Source: Parietaria judaica
Lineage: Eukaryota; Streptophyta; Magnoliopsida; Rosales; Urticaceae
NCBI GenBank assembly: GCA_954871525.1
Contig: OX940864.1
Coordinates: 10,410,001 to 10,474,000 of the forward strand
Direction: 5' to 3'
DNA length: 64,000 nucleotides
The notes below the pieces were generated by a model. It was not told the DNA's origin, made no database searches, and worked only from the letters and a program-made list of their open reading frames with translations. Every line of letters starts with the position of its first letter. The stretch's first letter is position 1. Both the position numbers and the translations under genes were made by a program. This document shows positions 34,093-45,493 of the stretch, one piece after another.

Positions 34093-35496
34093 ATGAGTAA
34101 GAACAAAGAAATGGCAAGCGAAGAAGCTCGACGCTGCTCTTCAGTTGTGGTGGCCATGGTTCCTTTACCAGCTCAGAGCCACCTCAACAGCCTCTTGCAG
34201 CTCGCCCACGCCATAGCTTCGTGCGGCGTTCAAGTCCACTACGTCACCACGGCGCTCCACAACTCTCAAGTCAAGTCTCGCTCGACGATCCCGATCCCTG
34301 ACATCATTTTCCACGACTTGCCTACTCCCGAGTTCGCCTCTCCTCCGCCCAACAAAACCATGTCTCACACAATGCCGCTCCTGCAAGCCACCCTTGGCCT
34401 CCAAAAGCCAGTGACGACCCTGCTCGAGTCTCTGGCGGTGGCGGCGAGGAGGCTCATCGTTGTCCACGACCCTCTGATGAGCTACGTCGTGCTAGACGCT
34501 TGCGCGCTGCCGAACGCGGAGTCGTATCTCTTTAACTGCATCTCTGCGGTCGCCACCATCGGTATTGCCCGGGACACCGCCGGAGAGGAAACAGGAGAGT
34601 GCATCCCGTCGTCCAGAGGCTGCCTTGATGCGGAGTGTCAGGAATTCTTGGACCAGCAATTCGTGTGCTTGGAGAGGATCAAGATCTCAGGGCATCTCCG
34701 CAACACTTGCAGGGTCATTGAGAGCGAGTTCCTCGACATCTTAGAAGAGAACAAGGGTGCGGGCGCTAATCAGTGGGCGGTTGGGCCTTTGGAGACTTTG
34801 ACAGCGTTCAAGGACAAACCAACGAACAGTTCAGATTGTAGCGAGAGAGTAAGTCGATGCCTCGAGTGGCTTAATGAGCAAGAGCCGAAGTCCGTGTTGT
34901 ACGTCTGTTTCGGGACGACGACTTCCATGGAGGATGAGGAGATTAGAGAGCTGGCAATTGGGTTGGAGAAAAGTGGGACAAAGTTCATTTGGGTCTTGAG
35001 AGAAGCTGAAAAAGCGAACATCTCTGATGAAGTTGAGGAGAGAAAGACTCGGCTTCCATTAGGGTTTGAGGAGAGAGTGGAAGGGTTGGGAAAGGGAATG
35101 GTGATGAGGGAGTGGGTGCCGCAGTTGGAGATTTTGGCGCACCCGTCGACGGGCGGGTTCATGAGCCACTGCGGGTGGAACTCGTGCTTGGAGAGCCTGA
35201 GCTTGGGAGTTCCCCTATTGGCGTGGCCGATGTTCGGAGACCAGCCCATGAACGCTTCCCTAGTCGTGAACAAGCTCAAGGCCGGTTTCGACGTGAGGGA
35301 GTGGGCGAAGAGAGAGGAGTTGGTACGCTCGTCGGTGATCGCCCAGGCTGTGGAGAGGTTGATGAATTCGGAGGAAGGCGACGACGTCAAGAAGAGGGCC
35401 GGAGATTTGGGGTCTGAATTGAGGAAGAGTGCCCAGAAAGACGGAGTTTCTCGGATGGAGTTGGAGGGTTTCGTCGCTCACATTACTAGGGTTTGA
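34093..35496 (+). CDS. UDP-glycosyltransferase, zeatin O-glucosyltransferase-like (copy 2)
   Basis: Intronless, 467 residues. Catalytic His30 (PLPAQSHLN) and Asp126 (VVHDPLMS); PSPG box at residues 341-384, WVPQLEILAHPSTGG to PMFGDQ. The ATG at 34111 (MASEEARR) aligns with the start of copy 1, so translation may begin there; the first ATG has an A at -3 and was kept. It is the closest relative of the gene at 30219-31598: about 130 bp near the 3' end (35238-35369) show no difference from 31340-31471. This points to recent duplication or gene conversion. The substrate is unknown; the group suggests a cytokinin or phenolic hydroxyl. Confidence 0.95.
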   Translation: MSKNKEMASEEARRCSSVVVAMVPLPAQSHLNSLLQLAHAIASCGVQVHYVTTALHNSQVKSRSTIPIPDIIFHDLPTPEFASPPPNKTMSHTMPLLQATLGLQKPVTTLLESLAVAARRLIVVHDPLMSYVVLDACALPNAESYLFNCISAVATIGIARDTAGEETGECIPSSRGCLDAECQEFLDQQFVCLERIKISGHLRNTCRVIESEFLDILEENKGAGANQWAVGPLETLTAFKDKPTNSSDCSERVSRCLEWLNEQEPKSVLYVCFGTTTSMEDEEIRELAIGLEKSGTKFIWVLREAEKANISDEVEERKTRLPLGFEERVEGLGKGMVMREWVPQLEILAHPSTGGFMSHCGWNSCLESLSLGVPLLAWPMFGDQPMNASLVVNKLKAGFDVREWAKREELVRSSVIAQAVERLMNSEEGDDVKKRAGDLGSELRKSAQKDGVSRMELEGFVAHITRV

Positions 35497-37080
35497 TCAT
35501 TTGATCGTTACCGATCCAGATAATTGAGAGAACTTTTTGTTGGTTTATTTGATGTTTTTGCTATAATATTGTGCGGCTTATTACCAGGAAATAAGATATC
35601 AATCAAGAGTCGATTGCTTTTACACTTTGTCTAGTTCGATATTTTTAGTGTCATGGGAATTGAATTCAATATCTTTTTGTTCACCATTCAAAAAAAATAT
35701 CTTTTTGTTCTTTCAAAATGTCAAATATTTTTTCCTTCTCAGTCTCCAAATCACGCATGCTATGTATCTTCCAAGTTCAAACTACTTTGACCAACTTTTT
35801 TTTTAACTTTTATATTCAAATTAATATTATAACAATGAAGCTAGAGGACCAAGTGGAAATAATTATAAGCTTGAATCTCCACCATGCAATACTGCCAACT
35901 TACTTTAACAAACAACAATTTGCAAAATTTCTATAATATTGAATAATTATATTAATTAATAGAAACATCACCAAACCATAACATATGCCTTGAATATTCC
36001 CAAACTTAAATATTAAATCTCCTGAGCTTCAGAGCCAAATTGATCCTGTTTCCGAGAAGTTTCAGCCTTTTATATTATAAAATCATTGGTCTTCTTATTT
36101 TATTTTCTTATTAGAGTTCCTGTTAGTGATTTCTAAGTCTAAAGTCCAATCTTTTTAACCTTGTACATGGAATGTATCCACCTTCCTAAACTTTTCTGAA
36201 CAGTAAAAAAAAATTAAAAAAAATTACGTGTCATAGTTAACGATCTTTCTGTCTTTAAAATTATTTATATCCCTATCATTGACATTTGACAGTACTCAGC
36301 AATTGCATTAATTACTATAAAGTAAACTAGGAGGTATAATATCTTATGCAAGGCAATTAAAGAAGGCCAACGCATATGAGAATATTAAGTATATAATAAT
36401 CAAGATTGTTTGACTTAGTGGTAGTTCTATTATATACCTCTTCAAGCGGTTACGGGTTCAAATCTTATGGGACGCAAATGCACGTGCCCCTTTACATATT
36501 GTAAATTTAGTCAATCACTTAGTTTCTTCAACTAAATATATCAAATAATACAAAAATACATTGTAATCTTGATCGATAATGCTACTTCATTCACACACAA
36601 AAAAAAAAAAGAACACCAACAACAACGCATGATTCATTGATATGTGCAATGTCAAACGTAATTTCGTAATACTGACTTTGTCCTTTCTTTCGTGCGTACA
36701 TACAAAATATAATCTTAGATAAATAGTGGCATGAGTATTTAATATTTTTATTTTTTGGTGTTATAAATTTAATTTTTTATTTAGAGTTAAATTTTTTAAT
36801 ATTTATTATATTATTCTTTAAATTTTATATGATAAAATTTGAATGTGCCGTTAAGTCTTCCACGCGTAAGAGAGAGTGGATATTGATAATAATGTTAAAA
36901 AATTTAAAAAAAAAATTGATTAAAAAATTTATGCCACTTCAAAAAAAAAAATATTAAATATTTATATATCTACTGATCCTATAATTTATTAGGATATTTA
37001 TAAACTAATGGTTAGCATTCAATCAATAATTGGTTGATGATGCAAAGACAAGAGCGCACTCACAAATGGACTATAATAAA
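35497..37080. other. Intergenic DNA between UGT copies 2 and 3
   Basis: AT-rich, with poly-A and poly-T runs. Apart from a possible SINE at about 36405-36545, nothing was recognised. Confidence 0.6.
36405..36545 (+). repeat. Possible tRNA-derived SINE
   Basis: GACTTAGTGGTAGTTC resembles a pol III A box and, about 30 bp later, CGGGTTCAAATCTTATGG resembles a B box (GGTTCRANNCC), the layout of plant tRNA-derived SINEs. There is no cloverleaf, so it is not a tRNA gene. Ends and target duplication are not clear. Confidence 0.45.
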
Positions 37081-37084
37081 TATA

Positions 37085-37186
37085 CTTTGAGAGCAAGGCT
37101 TTGACATTGACCATATTCGTTTCCAATTTTGACCACATTACGAATCTTACGTGACGACCACGTATGATCAAACCCTTATATATATA
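37085..37186 (+). promoter_or_regulatory. Promoter block of UGT copy 3, shared with copies 4 and 6
   Basis: Contains GAGAGCAAGGCTTTGAC, TTGACCAT and TTTTGACCAC (W-box cores), ACGTGACGACCACGTATGA (two ACGT cores) and a TATATATATA box at 37177. The same elements in the same order lie before UGT copy 4 (53690-53785), and part of them before copy 6 (60055-60140). Confidence 0.65.
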
Positions 37187-37262
37187 TCTCTCTTCATTTC
37201 AGTTTTAGATAAGATAACTTGCTTTCTTATTCAAATAGAATTCTATCTGAAAAACTCCATCA

Positions 37263-38699
37263 ATGGCGGACAAGAAACCACAAGAAAGTCTTCACTATCT
37301 ACTCTCTTCTTCATCATCATCTTCCATTGATGTGGTGATGGTTCCTTTCCCTCTTCAGAGCCACCTCAACCAGCTCCTACAACTCTCTCACATCATCGCC
37401 TCCAACGCCATCAAAGTCCACTTCGTCGCCTCGTCGCTGCACAACTCTCAGGTCAAGTCCCGGACGACGAGACAAAACCATAACCCTAACGTCACTTTCC
37501 ACGACTTCCCAACTCCTTATTTCCCGTCCCCACCTCCTAGCTGCACCAAGTTCCCCACGCACCTCATCCCGTCGTACAAAGCCTCCGTCGCGCTCCGAGA
37601 ACCCGTGAAGCCCCTGCTCGAATCTCTCTCAGAGACAACGAGGAGGCTCGTCGTGATCCTCGATCCTTTGATGAGCGTCGTCGTCCAAGATGCCCGTGCG
37701 TTGCCCAACGTGGAGTTCTACGTCTTCAACTGCATCTCCGCCATCTCCTCCTTTGTTTGGGCGCGTGATGATGACGGCCTCAAGCTGAGGGAAGACATTC
37801 CCGCTGCTGAGGAATGCATCGATACCAGCCTTCTAGAATTCGTTGCTCGCCAGTTCGAGTGCCTAAAAACGCTCAAGATCTCAGGGCATCTCCGCAACAC
37901 TTGCAGGGAGATAGAGAGCGAGTTCCTCGACTTCTTGGAGAAGCGAGAGAGAGCGGCCGACGAGAACATCAAGCATTGGGCGATCGGACCGCTGGAGACC
38001 GTGACAGAGTTCAAGAACAGACCGAAGAGCAGTTCTCACCGCAGCGATAGACTAGGCCAGTGCTTTGAGTGGTTAAACAAGCAAGAGCCGAGGTCCGTAT
38101 TGTATGTCTGTTTCGGGACGACGACTTTCATGGAAGACGAGCAGATCAGAGAGCTGGCTGTCGGATTAGAGCAAAGTGGTGTAAAGTTCGTTTGGGTTCT
38201 GAGAGATGCCGATAAAGCGAACATCTTCGACGAAGTTGAGGTGAGAAGGGCTCAGCTTCCGTTAGGGTTTGAGGAGATAATGGAGGGAAAAGGAATGGGA
38301 ATGGTGGTGAGGGAATGGGCGCCCCAAACGGAGATTTTGGGACACCCGTCGACGGGCGGGTTCATGAGCCACTGCGGGTGGAACTCATGCCTGGAGAGCA
38401 TGAGCCTAGGAGTGCCCTTAGCAGCATGGCCGATGAACTCCGACCAGCCGATGAACACAGCCCTTGTGGTGGACACGCTCAAGGCCGGGCTTGTTGTGAG
38501 GGAGTGGGAGAAGAGAAACGAGTTGGTGAGCGGCTCGGTGATCGCCGAAGCCCTGAAGAGACTGATGAAGTCGGAAGAAGGCGACAAGATCAAGAAGACA
38601 GCCGAGGATTTGGGCTCCGAGCTGAGAAAGTCCGCCCAAAATGGCGGAGTTTCTCGCTTGGAGTTTGATTCTTTTATTGCTCATGTCACGAGAATTTGA
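37263..38699 (+). CDS. UDP-glycosyltransferase, zeatin O-glucosyltransferase-like (copy 3)
   Basis: Intronless, 478 residues; longer than its neighbours because of a serine-rich N-terminus (LLSSSSSSSID). Catalytic His34 (PFPLQSHLNQ) and Asp134. The residue before the Asp is Leu (VILDPLMS) where copies 1, 2, 5 and 6 have His. PSPG box at residues 352-395, WAPQTEILGHPSTGG to PMNSDQ. The N-terminal PFPLQSHLNQLLQLSHIIAS type is shared with copies 4 and 6, forming a second subgroup. It lies 1.8 kb after copy 2; the next cluster member is 15 kb away because of transposon insertions. Substrate unknown. Confidence 0.95.
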   Translation: MADKKPQESLHYLLSSSSSSSIDVVMVPFPLQSHLNQLLQLSHIIASNAIKVHFVASSLHNSQVKSRTTRQNHNPNVTFHDFPTPYFPSPPPSCTKFPTHLIPSYKASVALREPVKPLLESLSETTRRLVVILDPLMSVVVQDARALPNVEFYVFNCISAISSFVWARDDDGLKLREDIPAAEECIDTSLLEFVARQFECLKTLKISGHLRNTCREIESEFLDFLEKRERAADENIKHWAIGPLETVTEFKNRPKSSSHRSDRLGQCFEWLNKQEPRSVLYVCFGTTTFMEDEQIRELAVGLEQSGVKFVWVLRDADKANIFDEVEVRRAQLPLGFEEIMEGKGMGMVVREWAPQTEILGHPSTGGFMSHCGWNSCLESMSLGVPLAAWPMNSDQPMNTALVVDTLKAGLVVREWEKRNELVSGSVIAEALKRLMKSEEGDKIKKTAEDLGSELRKSAQNGGVSRLEFDSFIAHVTRI

Positions 38700-39384
38700 A
38701 AACAGCAACATATTGCCATTGTTTTCATCATTTCATGCTTTTGAATTAAATCAATTGTATTTTGCTTTTAATATTTGAAGATTGAATAAATGACTTCATT
38801 TTTGTCTAAACTCGCGCTAATTTTATGGACACCTTTTTAAAGGAAGAAGTATCTCTATAGTTATAAGATGAAAAGTTATACTAATTTTTTACTTTTGGGG
38901 ATAAATGAGCACTCTCTATTATTTTCGGGGTATTTATGAAAATTATTCTAATTAAGATTGTGCTAATTCATTTCCTAGTGATCACTTCTAGATCACTAGT
39001 AGAAGGGAATTACAAAGCTATCTGCTACGACCCGTGATCGTGATCGTAACTCGTTACGAGACTAATAGTAAACTTTGAAAAACGCTATCGCACAATGAAA
39101 ACAATATTAATATTTACGAATCGTAGACTTGATTCCTCCTCAAGCTGAGAGAATTAGTTAAAAATTTGATGATTCGTTAACGAGGAAAAAGAACGAATTA
39201 TAATAGGCAACAAATTAACAACTAATTTAGTTGACGGGACACTTAACGCAGCACAAACAAATACTTTCATTCTGTACGCACAATATTTGGATATGTACGT
39301 CATGCATGGCAATTTGTCCCTTTCCAAAAAAACACAAAAGTAGTTCATAAATCATAATATCTTTCGTGTAAGTAATTTATTTTT
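38700..39384. other. Downstream DNA of UGT copy 3
   Basis: AT-rich. Parts (CATGCATGGCAATTTGTCC near 39300) match the DNA after UGT copy 4 (55676-55695), so this is the left end of a duplicated block. No gene. Confidence 0.6.
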
Positions 39385-39729
39385 GAGAAATTGCACCAAA
39401 TAGCCAAATTAAAACATAGGTTTAGCAAAATAACCAAACTTTGGTTAATTTTGTAAACTAGCCAATTAACATGAAGTGGCATTTTAAGTACATTTTTCAT
39501 CCCTGTAATACCCTTTAATTAATCATTTTAATTATAATTTTCGTAATTAATTAAAAAGGAAATTTAATTTTCAGCACAAATCAAGGTGTAACTAATTGTG
39601 CACAAATTTTGGAATTTAATTCCAAATTTTGAATCATTTCCATCTCCCTCTCTCTCCTCTTTCTTTTTCCTACGACCACTTCTCTCTCCATCTCTGCTCT
39701 GGTTTCTCTCTCCTCCGAGGCCGAGAGCA

Positions 39730-40023
39730 ATGGCGTCGATGAGGGCAGATTTGATGTCTAGGGTTTACCCGGAGCCGGCCGACGCCGCCGAGGAGGTCGA
39801 CCACTTCGATCGCCTCCCGGTCTCGTTGCTGCTCATCGTCTTCAACCAGATCGCCGACGTCAAGGCCCTGGGCCGGTGCTGCGTCGTCTCCCGTCTCTTC
39901 CACGCACTCGTCCCGCAGGTGGACAACGTCCTCGTCCGCGTCGACTGCGTCATCTCCGACGAGGACTCTTCCGCCGTGACGCTAAGCCGCCATTGTTGTC
40001 AGTTTCTGAAACTTCCGATCTAA
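39730..40023 (+). pseudogene. Captured F-box gene 5' fragment (AUF/At5g46170-like)
   Basis: From the ATG: MASMRADLMSRVYPEP, then an F-box, DHFDRLPVSLLLIVFNQI, followed by ADVKALGRCCVVSRLFHAL and VDNVLVRVDCVISDE. This is the N-terminal pattern of the intronless plant F-box proteins related to Arabidopsis AUF1/AUF2, which act as substrate receptors of SCF ubiquitin ligases. After CVISDE the similarity ends and the frame stops at 40023, so most of the C-terminal domain is missing. The CT-rich leader (39640-39729) looks like the captured 5' UTR. If expressed, a bare F-box could compete for SKP1; that is speculation. Confidence 0.75.
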
Positions 40024-40235
40024 AGGTAGGACGCAGCCCACCACCGCTGTGCACCACGGCAAACTCCGGCGCCGTCGATGGGCTCGCTGCACCCCTCACC
40101 GTCGTCATCTGAGCTTGTGAGCTCATGAGTTTCCGCTGCCCCCGTCGTGCGCGAAGGAGCTCCTCCATCGGAGCACTCGCTCGGAAACACCGAGGCCACG
40201 GCGATCGACGGCGAAGCTTCGGCTTACGGGAGAGA
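40024..40235. other. GC-rich filler in the Pack element
   Basis: GC-rich sequence unlike the AT-rich surroundings, probably one or more further captured host fragments. Neither strand gives a recognisable domain. Confidence 0.45.
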
Positions 40236-40301
40236 GAGATTATTTTTGTATTTAAAATATTTGATTATTGTATTTAAATTTTAATATGAATAATATTTTT
40301 G

Positions 40302-40470
40302 ATTGTTAATTTACGTTGATTCGTTGTTAATTTACGTTAATTCGTTGTTAATTTACGTTGATTCGTTGTTGATTTACGTTGATTCGTTGTTAATTTACGT
40401 TAATTCGTTGTTGATTTACGTTAATTCGTTGTTGATTTACGTTAATTTACGTTAATTTGTTGTTGATTTA
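40302..40470 (+). repeat. 21-bp minisatellite
   Basis: About eight tandem copies of ATTCGTTGTTAATTTACGTTA with A/G variants, in the 3' half of the Pack element. Confidence 0.92.
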
Positions 40471-40860
40471 CGGCTCGGTGTGGTGTGTTTTTTCGATGAC
40501 AGAGAAAATGAAGGGCTGAATGAGATCAATGTAATCACGTTTAAATTTTAAATCAGCTAAATTAATGGTGAGGTGGTTGAAATTTATTGTTACCAAATAA
40601 ATACCAATTCCAATCAATATATCGATACTTAATTAATGAAATTATTCTTAATAAATGTAATTAATTTTTTCAGATTAATAACCCACAAATTACGTTGTTA
40701 ATTTATATTTATTTTTAATTTCGTATTTAATTATTAAGGGTAAGAATGTAATTAGAAATTCACTTAAATGGTTAATTGGCTAGTTTATAAAATTAACCAA
40801 AGTTTAGCTATTTTGCAAAACCTATGTTTCATATTGGCTATTACCTTGCCCTTTATTTTT

Positions 40861-41483
40861 TTTGTTAACACTCTACCTAAAGTTCAATGAGGCGATATTC
40901 ATGTATCCACTTCTTTTGATTTTGATCATGTTTCAACTCATTTTCAACAAACTACTACGAAAAAATCTAACCATCTATGATCACCAATAAAAAAAAAATG
41001 GTCATAACAAATAGTAAAAATAAATAGTAATAATATGTTGAAAATGCGTAAAATGTTGCCACGTGAAAATTTACGATAGCGAGTTATTGAAAGAAAATTA
41101 ATTACTTACGTTAAAAATATTTATATCACTAAAATTTGTCATTAAAAATATGAAATATAAATCATATTTTATATTATATGGATATTTTCGCTGCAAAATA
41201 TTCCATAAATTGACGTATGTGCAAACGTAGATAAAGAAACGAATCTTTGTTGTCACAGCGAGAAAATCCTAATCCAACAAGAGTTATATAATTCTATTAT
41301 AATTGTTTGTTAAAATGTATTCCAAGCAAAATCACTTTAGTGAAATGAACTTCAGAGAAGTTCAGCTTCAAAGAGACTTTAAATTTGATAAATTAATAAA
41401 AAAAAAATCAAGGACTCAAAATCCTGAGGGGTTTCCAATTATTCATATTTATTATATATTATCATATGTTTCGTATCTGTCAA
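40861..41483. other. Duplicated intergenic block (paralogue of 55830-57220)
   Basis: Matches the DNA downstream of UGT copy 4 in order: GTTAACACTCTAC, TATGATCACCAATAAAAAAA, ATTGACGTATGTGCAAACGT, then ATGTATTCCAAGC...ATCACTTTAGTGAAATG. It ends at the target duplication TCTGTCAA and resumes at 52503, where the rest of the block follows. Confidence 0.8.
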
Positions 41484-43511
41484 TAGAGCTGCACAGCGAT
41501 GGTCGCCACTGGCGACTCGACGAATCGCGGCGGCTTCCGGCGAGTCGCGACGGATCGCGACTGGTGGGCTGAAAATCGCGAACGGGGATGAAAGTCGCGA
41601 CTCCGCACTACAAGAAGAGTGACTATTAGTGACTAAAGTGCAAGGGACTGATATATCAGTCTCAAATAGGTAGTATCTGAGACTAACTTATCAGTACCTG
41701 ATGCTATTCGGGACTGAATTTGGCGCGACTAATTGTAGTGACTGATAATCAGTCGTAGATATATTGACACGTTATTCGAGACTAAATATCAGTCACAAAT
41801 AAGTTTGCACCATTTATGATTTTTTTTATAAAATTATTGGCTACTAAATTGCAGTCACGAATGTGTTCTTTCAATAATTAAATTGGCGCAAATTTATCGA
41901 AGACTAATATTCAGTGTCTAATATGTGGCGATAATAATACTATGAGGAAGAACATATTAGAAACTAACAATCAATCCTTAATATTCCTTATTAGTGACTA
42001 AATTATCAAAGACTGATAAATCAGTCTCTAATACGTAGTTTTTGGGAGTGATTTATTAGTACTTGATGTTATTGGGTACTTATTCTACACGTCTAATGAT
42101 TGTGACTGTTTTTCGGTCGCTAATATTATGGCACATTATTTGAGACTAAAGTTCAGTTGCAAATATATTTGTGTCCTTTAAGATTTTTCCGACAATCTTA
42201 TAGGCTAGTGAATTTTAGTCACATATGTTCCCTGCGTATTGAAAATGACGCAAACGTATTGGAGATTGATTTTCAGTCTTTAATATGTGGCACTAGTAAT
42301 ACTATGAAGAACGAGAGTATTAAAGAGTAAAAATCAGTCCTTAATAGTCTGTAATTAAATCGTATTTGGGACTGATCTTTAGTCGTAAAATGTATTTGCT
42401 TATAGGAAAATGTGAAGGACTGATTTTCAGCGTCACATTATTTGACGCTGCTCATGGACCTTTTTCAAGATTAAAATTGAGTTTCTAAAGTGTTCATGAA
42501 ATGATAATTTTAGGAACTAATTTTCAGTCTTCAAAACCTTTAATGTAGATAATGTAGATAATGATCAAGGGCTGATTTGCAGTCTCTAATTTTGGGCCGC
42601 GAAAATAAGCATTTTTAACCCTATTCGTAACTAATATTTAATCTCCGAAATATTTTACAGCTGAAAGAATTGGGGAGTGATCTCTAGTCTCCAGTAACCA
42701 ATACATATTCAACAATGAAACATAATAGAGACTGAAAATCAGTTGTTGCAATTTTTTTATTGAGACTGATATATAGTGTTAAATGGCTTTGACGTGAGAA
42801 TTAATTAAAGAATGTTCTTCAATCACTGATACGTTGTCATCATTTCAACTATTTAAAAAAAAATAATGAATCGGCGTCAAAAAATATTACCATATATTAT
42901 TACGTAAGTTTTTTGTTTTTATTGAAAGACTTATATTTGAACTGAATTTAACCGTGAATAATTTTTTATTAAACTATTGTTGATTTTTTTGTAAAAATAT
43001 GAACATTATATTTGATTATTGATTTTTAATAATATTATTCTCGATTTTTAAAAAATTAATAATTTTATTGTTTATTGAATATACTTGACTTGCTTTCTAA
43101 AAAAAAAGAATAACATTCTGTTTGAGTTATTTTTCCTGATTTCAAGCTTTAAAAAAAATCAGGAACCAACCACTTATCCCACTACTGAAACTCATTAGTT
43201 AGAATTATGTTTATTATTAATAATAATTAAAAAGGGGCGAACCACAACAAGTAGCAACACTGATAATATGCAATACCTAAACAGCTTGCTTTCCGGAAGG
43301 TTAATAGTTCAACGAAATAGTAAGTTATTTAATTAACGAACTTTACTTAAAAAGGAAATACAAACATAAATAACGGACCATTAACATATAGTATTTTAAA
43401 CAATATAGAGTCCGTGAATCTATGAAAATGTACAACTTTGTATCATGATGTGACATGAGAACCAAGGCTTATAAAACACTTTGTTGCTGATACAAAAACC
43501 AACCAAAAGTC

Positions 43512-45493
43512 TCATTCTTCGACCTTAGTGTTATAATGAAACTTGGAGACAATGTGGTGATGTCCCTGTAAATTATAAGTGTTACAAATCGAAGATTGAG
43601 ATGGAACAGAATGGCACTTGTAAGTGTAATTCCAGAAATATGTAAGAGTTACATAATTCATCTATTTTTATTTTCTAATTTTTCCATCCTTAAATGCCAA
43701 CCAAAGAGTTTTTTTTTTACCTTATCTATGACAGCCCTAAGAAGATCATCAAAGAACTTCACTGCAGCACCATTGCTTAACCTGAAACCAGAGATAGAAC
43801 ATTTAACGAAAATACAAATTCTATGCAATAGAAAACTTCAAAGAGCTATCAGAAATCCAACTATATTCACATCCTAGCCCTACGTAGCCCAGAATTGCAA
43901 GTTGAGGTAATTGCAGAACAATCCCTCTCTATAACTAGGGTTTCATAGCCAATGAAGGGCAAAAAATTGCAACTATTCTCGCTTCCGCGGCAAACAAAAT
44001 CACCGAAACTCAAAGACGCTAGTGACGGCTAAATGACGCTAAAAAACAAGCGAAGATCAGAACAATCTAAACATGAGAAATCACCATGAGATTATGCATT
44101 TAGAAGTCAAAACGAAGATCAATAACGAGGTAAAAATCTACAATACCAGATTTTTTCTTTGTGACAAAAGAGTTGCTTCAAGGCTTAAATACGGTATTTT
44201 AAACCTAGATTCAAACCCGCATTTAAACAATCACAAAAGAGATCATGCTGTTTTGCCTATTCAAACTTGGTAGTTGGCTTCTCACATCCAGATGATTTAG
44301 ATTCAATTCAACCAAGCATTCATAATATATAATCGAACAATTTTGTGGAGTGAGCATGAATAATCATATGAAAGTGAACTACCTTTATGCACAAGAATAA
44401 ATACTAGAGTATGTATAAACCTGGTCATCTTATGAAAGTTTGGAAACATGATTAACATTAAGGAACCGAGAATCTATAGTCAACAAAGCCAAAATCCAAT
44501 AAACATCGAGTTCACAATAGCGAACGATTCAGAAATCTGAATGCGGCAACTCACTGCTTATCCCAAACGCCGGAGGTGTGCTTTGGTGTTCCGAGAGTGT
44601 TCATGGCCCTCAGAGCCAGGAGTCGAACAACACTGCTGTGACAAAGACGACAGTCGAGCTGTCAACGTGGCCCCGATTCGAAGACAAAGAAGAGAGCTGA
44701 CCTGCGTGGGATTCGGGAAGTTATAAAATCAACCATGCACACAATTTAAATCACATTTATAATAGCTATTACTCATATTTGTATGCCCAAGATTATAGCT
44801 TTTGCTTACTGTAAACATACATATACAAAATCAATTAGAATTCTTCACGAAACACAATAAGTCAATGTAGTTGATAGACTTTATTAGGGATTTCAAATTC
44901 AATCATATTTTCCTCATTACACATTTTTTATGTATGTGTTAGAAAAATATCAAAAGAAATACAGCATTCACAGAATAGCCAACATGAAGAATCGTTGACT
45001 GCTGAGTGAAAAACAGAGCAATTTTTTTTTTTTTTTTTACTTTCACATATCGGAATTCAGAAAGAGAGGAGGAATTATATGAAAAAATACATCTCTGAAT
45101 CTTTAATTGAATGAGAAAAAGAATTACACAGAGAAAGAGAGATTACCTGAATTCATAGAGATCTTAACAAACTTAGGCCTCCCGGAATCGAAAAAAATAG
45201 TTCAAGTCATGCATAGGCGCGTCGACAATGGAGTTGAACATCATCACACCTTTGTTGGTCAGGAACTCGAAAGACCCTTCACCTTCACCGTCGCGAGCTT
45301 CTCTATTTTTCTCGTCAGCGTAGCCATGGAGGCTCGGACCAGGACCGACGCACACTTGGGTCTGGGTATGGAGATTTGGAGAGAAGGGACGTGGGCGTTG
45401 GAGAGGTGTTGCAGGAGGGAATCTATGGGAAAAGAAGACGAAGAAAACTAGGTTTGCTGCGTCTGAGTGGTGATGGGGTTGAGCTGCTTCCAT
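43512..45493 (-). pseudogene. Captured multi-exon host gene of unknown family
   Basis: Minus-strand exon-like blocks with GT-AG borders: 45493-45147 (frame opening MEAAQPHHHSD), 44701-44555 (ends LGTPKHTSGVWDKQ), 43781-43721 (LSNGAAVKFFDDLLRAVIDK) and 43565-43512 (GHHHIVSKFHYNTKVEE, stop). The last three splice in phase, and CA|G completes the Gln codon, which supports real exons. The second block has a stop or missing intron upstream of LLALRAMN, and the first is not in one frame with it, so the copy is probably damaged. I do not recognise the protein. It sits between the CACTA ends and is therefore most likely a transduplicated host gene, introns included. Confidence 0.55.

Larger units (their letters stand above)
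39385..40851 (+). mobile_element. Pack-type element (Mutator-like) carrying an F-box gene piece
   Basis: Left arm from 39385 (GAGAAATTGCACCAAATAGC) and right arm to 40851 are inverted copies over about 75 bp, sharing ACATAGGTTT, AACTTTGGTTAATTTT and AAACTAGCCAATTAAC. The outermost bases are diverged. The 9-mer TTTATTTTT flanks it on both sides (39376-39384, 40852-40860), the size expected of Mutator-like elements, although the low complexity weakens this. The interior is GC-rich and derived from host genes; no transposase. Confidence 0.75.

Noticed and set aside
34770..35390. 206-codon minus-strand frame antisense to UGT copy 2
   Set aside because: Shadow of the UGT coding sequence; equivalent antisense frames occur in every UGT copy.
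36405..36490. tRNA gene
   Set aside because: A- and B-box-like motifs exist but no cloverleaf arms pair; a SINE is the better reading.
44541..44726. Plus-strand gene at 44.5 kb
   Set aside because: The minus strand here has splice borders and an in-phase exon; the plus frame is its shadow.
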